From contig NZ_CADIKM010000016.1 of assembly GCF_902859895.1 (NCBI RefSeq), positions 56,388-120,387 of the forward strand: a DNA stretch of 64,000 nt, in the 5' to 3' direction. Under the pieces are notes generated by a model. It was not told where the DNA came from and made no database searches. It saw only the letters and a program-made list of their open reading frames with translations. Positions 62,998-64,000 of the stretch are shown in pieces (positions within the stretch are counted from its first letter, which is position 1; each line of letters starts with the position of its first letter). A program made the position numbers and the translations under genes. The DNA is from Pararobbsia alpina (GTDB taxonomy: Bacteria > Pseudomonadota > Gammaproteobacteria > Burkholderiales > Burkholderiaceae).

Positions 62998-63843
62998 ATG
63001 TCAACCAACGACTATGTGCTTGGACATTCCGCAAAGGAGATTGAACGCCTGAAATTTCAGGCTGCATTGTTGCGCCCCTACACTCATCGCATGTTGATCG
63101 CGGCGGGTCTCTGCCAGGGGATGCGCGTGCTCGACATCGGATGTGGTACCGGAGCTGTCAGTCTGCTAGCTTCAGAACTGACGGGTCCGCGAGGACAAGT
63201 CATCGCGATTGACCGGAGCGAAAGTGCGATCGAAGCTGCAGTCGACTCCGCCCGAAGCGAGGGCGTATCGAACGTCCACTTCAAGGTTAGCGCGCTTAAC
63301 GACTTTGCGGACGACGAACGGTTTGACATGGTCGTGGGTCGCTACGTCCTGGTCCATCAGCCCGATGCGGTGGAATTCCTGAAGAAGGCCGCGCTGTTTG
63401 TGCGTCCGGGTGGCAGCATGGCCTTTCACGAGATCGATCTGACCGGTTTCATCCCATCGTCGCCGACGATCGAGTTATGGGACGCCGCGTTCCATGAACT
63501 GTTGATTCGATTCCAGAAGGCGTGTCCCGAAGCCGCTGTGACTCGAAACATGGTTCACGCCTTCGTTTCCGCGGGCTTTCCCGTCCCGGACATGTTTTGC
63601 GAGGTCACCATAGGTGGCGCGAACATACCGTTTCAGGAATGGATGATCAGGACGCTGCAAAGCTTGTCTGATGGCGCTGAGCGAACGCGCCTCGCGGACG
63701 GTAGAGTAATTGAGTTTGAGGCGGCGATACTCGATCTCGCGCGAGCGATTGAGGAGAGGCATGCGCAGGTCCAAGGTCCATACCAGGTCTGCGCATGGGC
63801 TCATTTGCCTGACCGACAGGACGTCCGCGCGCCAATTCTCTAA
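62998..63843 (+). CDS. Class I SAM-dependent methyltransferase
   Basis: A 281-residue methyltransferase of the Methyltransf_11/25 type. Motif I MRVLDIGCGTGAVSLLA is at 42-58, the acidic motif II IAIDRSESAIEAA follows, and motif IV is FDMVVGRYVLVHQPDAVEFL. The C-terminal 100 residues are variable and probably set the substrate, which I cannot name. It stands alone in an area of decayed genes, but has no damage itself. No clear ribosome site besides AAGGA at 62988. Confidence 0.88.
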   Translation: MSTNDYVLGHSAKEIERLKFQAALLRPYTHRMLIAAGLCQGMRVLDIGCGTGAVSLLASELTGPRGQVIAIDRSESAIEAAVDSARSEGVSNVHFKVSALNDFADDERFDMVVGRYVLVHQPDAVEFLKKAALFVRPGGSMAFHEIDLTGFIPSSPTIELWDAAFHELLIRFQKACPEAAVTRNMVHAFVSAGFPVPDMFCEVTIGGANIPFQEWMIRTLQSLSDGAERTRLADGRVIEFEAAILDLARAIEERHAQVQGPYQVCAWAHLPDRQDVRAPIL

Positions 63844-64000
63844 GCCGCCGTCTTGCCAGCACGCAGTCGGTGCGCGCTACAGCAACCCTCTCCGCGACAC
63901 TGGCGACGCGTTCGTCGGCCCGCCGCCGCGATGGCACATCGATCGCGCAAAGTATTCATCGAGCCGGAACAGATTCCGCATTTTTTCTCCGGGGCGCGTT
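63844..64000. other. End of window, nothing firm
   Basis: No gene is supported in these 157 bases. A short minus-strand frame with a GGAG site (starting near 63981) exists but is only about 35 codons long. Confidence 0.4.

Noticed and set aside
63870..63981. Minus-strand mini-gene of about 35 codons with a GGAG site
   Set aside because: Too short and close to the window edge to judge; no sequence feature besides the ribosome site.

Overview
The window reads as chromosomal DNA of a member of the Burkholderiaceae (Burkholderia sensu lato). Reasons: high G+C coding DNA with strong third-position GC bias, two Burkholderia-type general porins, a one-domain H-NS protein, a BDSF-type rpfF/rpfR pair, and a regulator-llpE-RND efflux locus of the BpeEF-OprC/CeoAB-OpcM type. 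This is inference from gene content; no rRNA or other species marker is present. I saw no tRNA, rRNA, CRISPR array, intact insertion sequence or prophage.

Region 1 (1-13.4 kb) is a cobalamin (corrin ring) operon, all on the plus strand: a 5'-cut ChlI/ChlD-type chelatase subunit, cbiE, a cbiX-cbiC fusion, cbiD, cbiL, cbiF, cbiG, a cbiH-cbiJ fusion, cobW, cobO, cobB and a DUF1289 gene. From cbiE to cobW every junction is an ATGA overlap, seven in a row. CbiX, CbiD and CbiG point to the early-cobalt (oxygen-independent) route. CbiT is not in the window. The CobW protein lacks the usual CxCC metal motif and has a long histidine repeat tail instead.

Region 2 (13.5-26.8 kb): an AraC-type regulator divergent from a lipoprotein GH3 glycosidase; the diffusible-signal synthase RpfF facing its c-di-GMP receptor RpfR; a glyoxylate-metabolism pair glcG-glcB; an H-NS-like protein; a porin. 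Several long gene-free stretches lie here.

Region 3 (26.9-33.2 kb): an alpha-glucoside uptake and hydrolysis operon (aglA-like GH13 enzyme, thuE-, thuF- and thuG-like ABC transporter parts, no ATPase) opposite a LacI-family regulator, with three copies of a CAAAGCGCTTTG-type operator between them.

Region 4 (33.2-44.9 kb): a hypothetical protein and a LysR regulator; an OmpR-type two-component system that overlaps tail-to-tail with an oxyanion (molybdate/tungstate type) permease-ATPase fusion and its binding protein; a second porin; two unknown exported proteins; an aldo/keto reductase; a small unknown protein.

Region 5 (45-54.2 kb): an RND efflux operon (llpE-, bpeE-, bpeF-, oprC-like) with a divergent LysR regulator (BpeT/CeoR-like). 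The LlpE-like hydrolase has Asp where the catalytic serine should be. An MpaB/DUF2236 protein follows.

Region 6 (54.2-64 kb): a MASE1-PAS-GGDEF cyclase overlapping the RNA helicase gene dbpA, which is preceded by an easily missed 57-residue four-cysteine gene; a LysR regulator, an aldo/keto reductase and a PPK2 polyphosphate kinase; then a decayed zone with remnants of exonuclease III (xthA) and a frameshifted hemerythrin-like gene around a glycine-rich exported protein; finally a methyltransferase.
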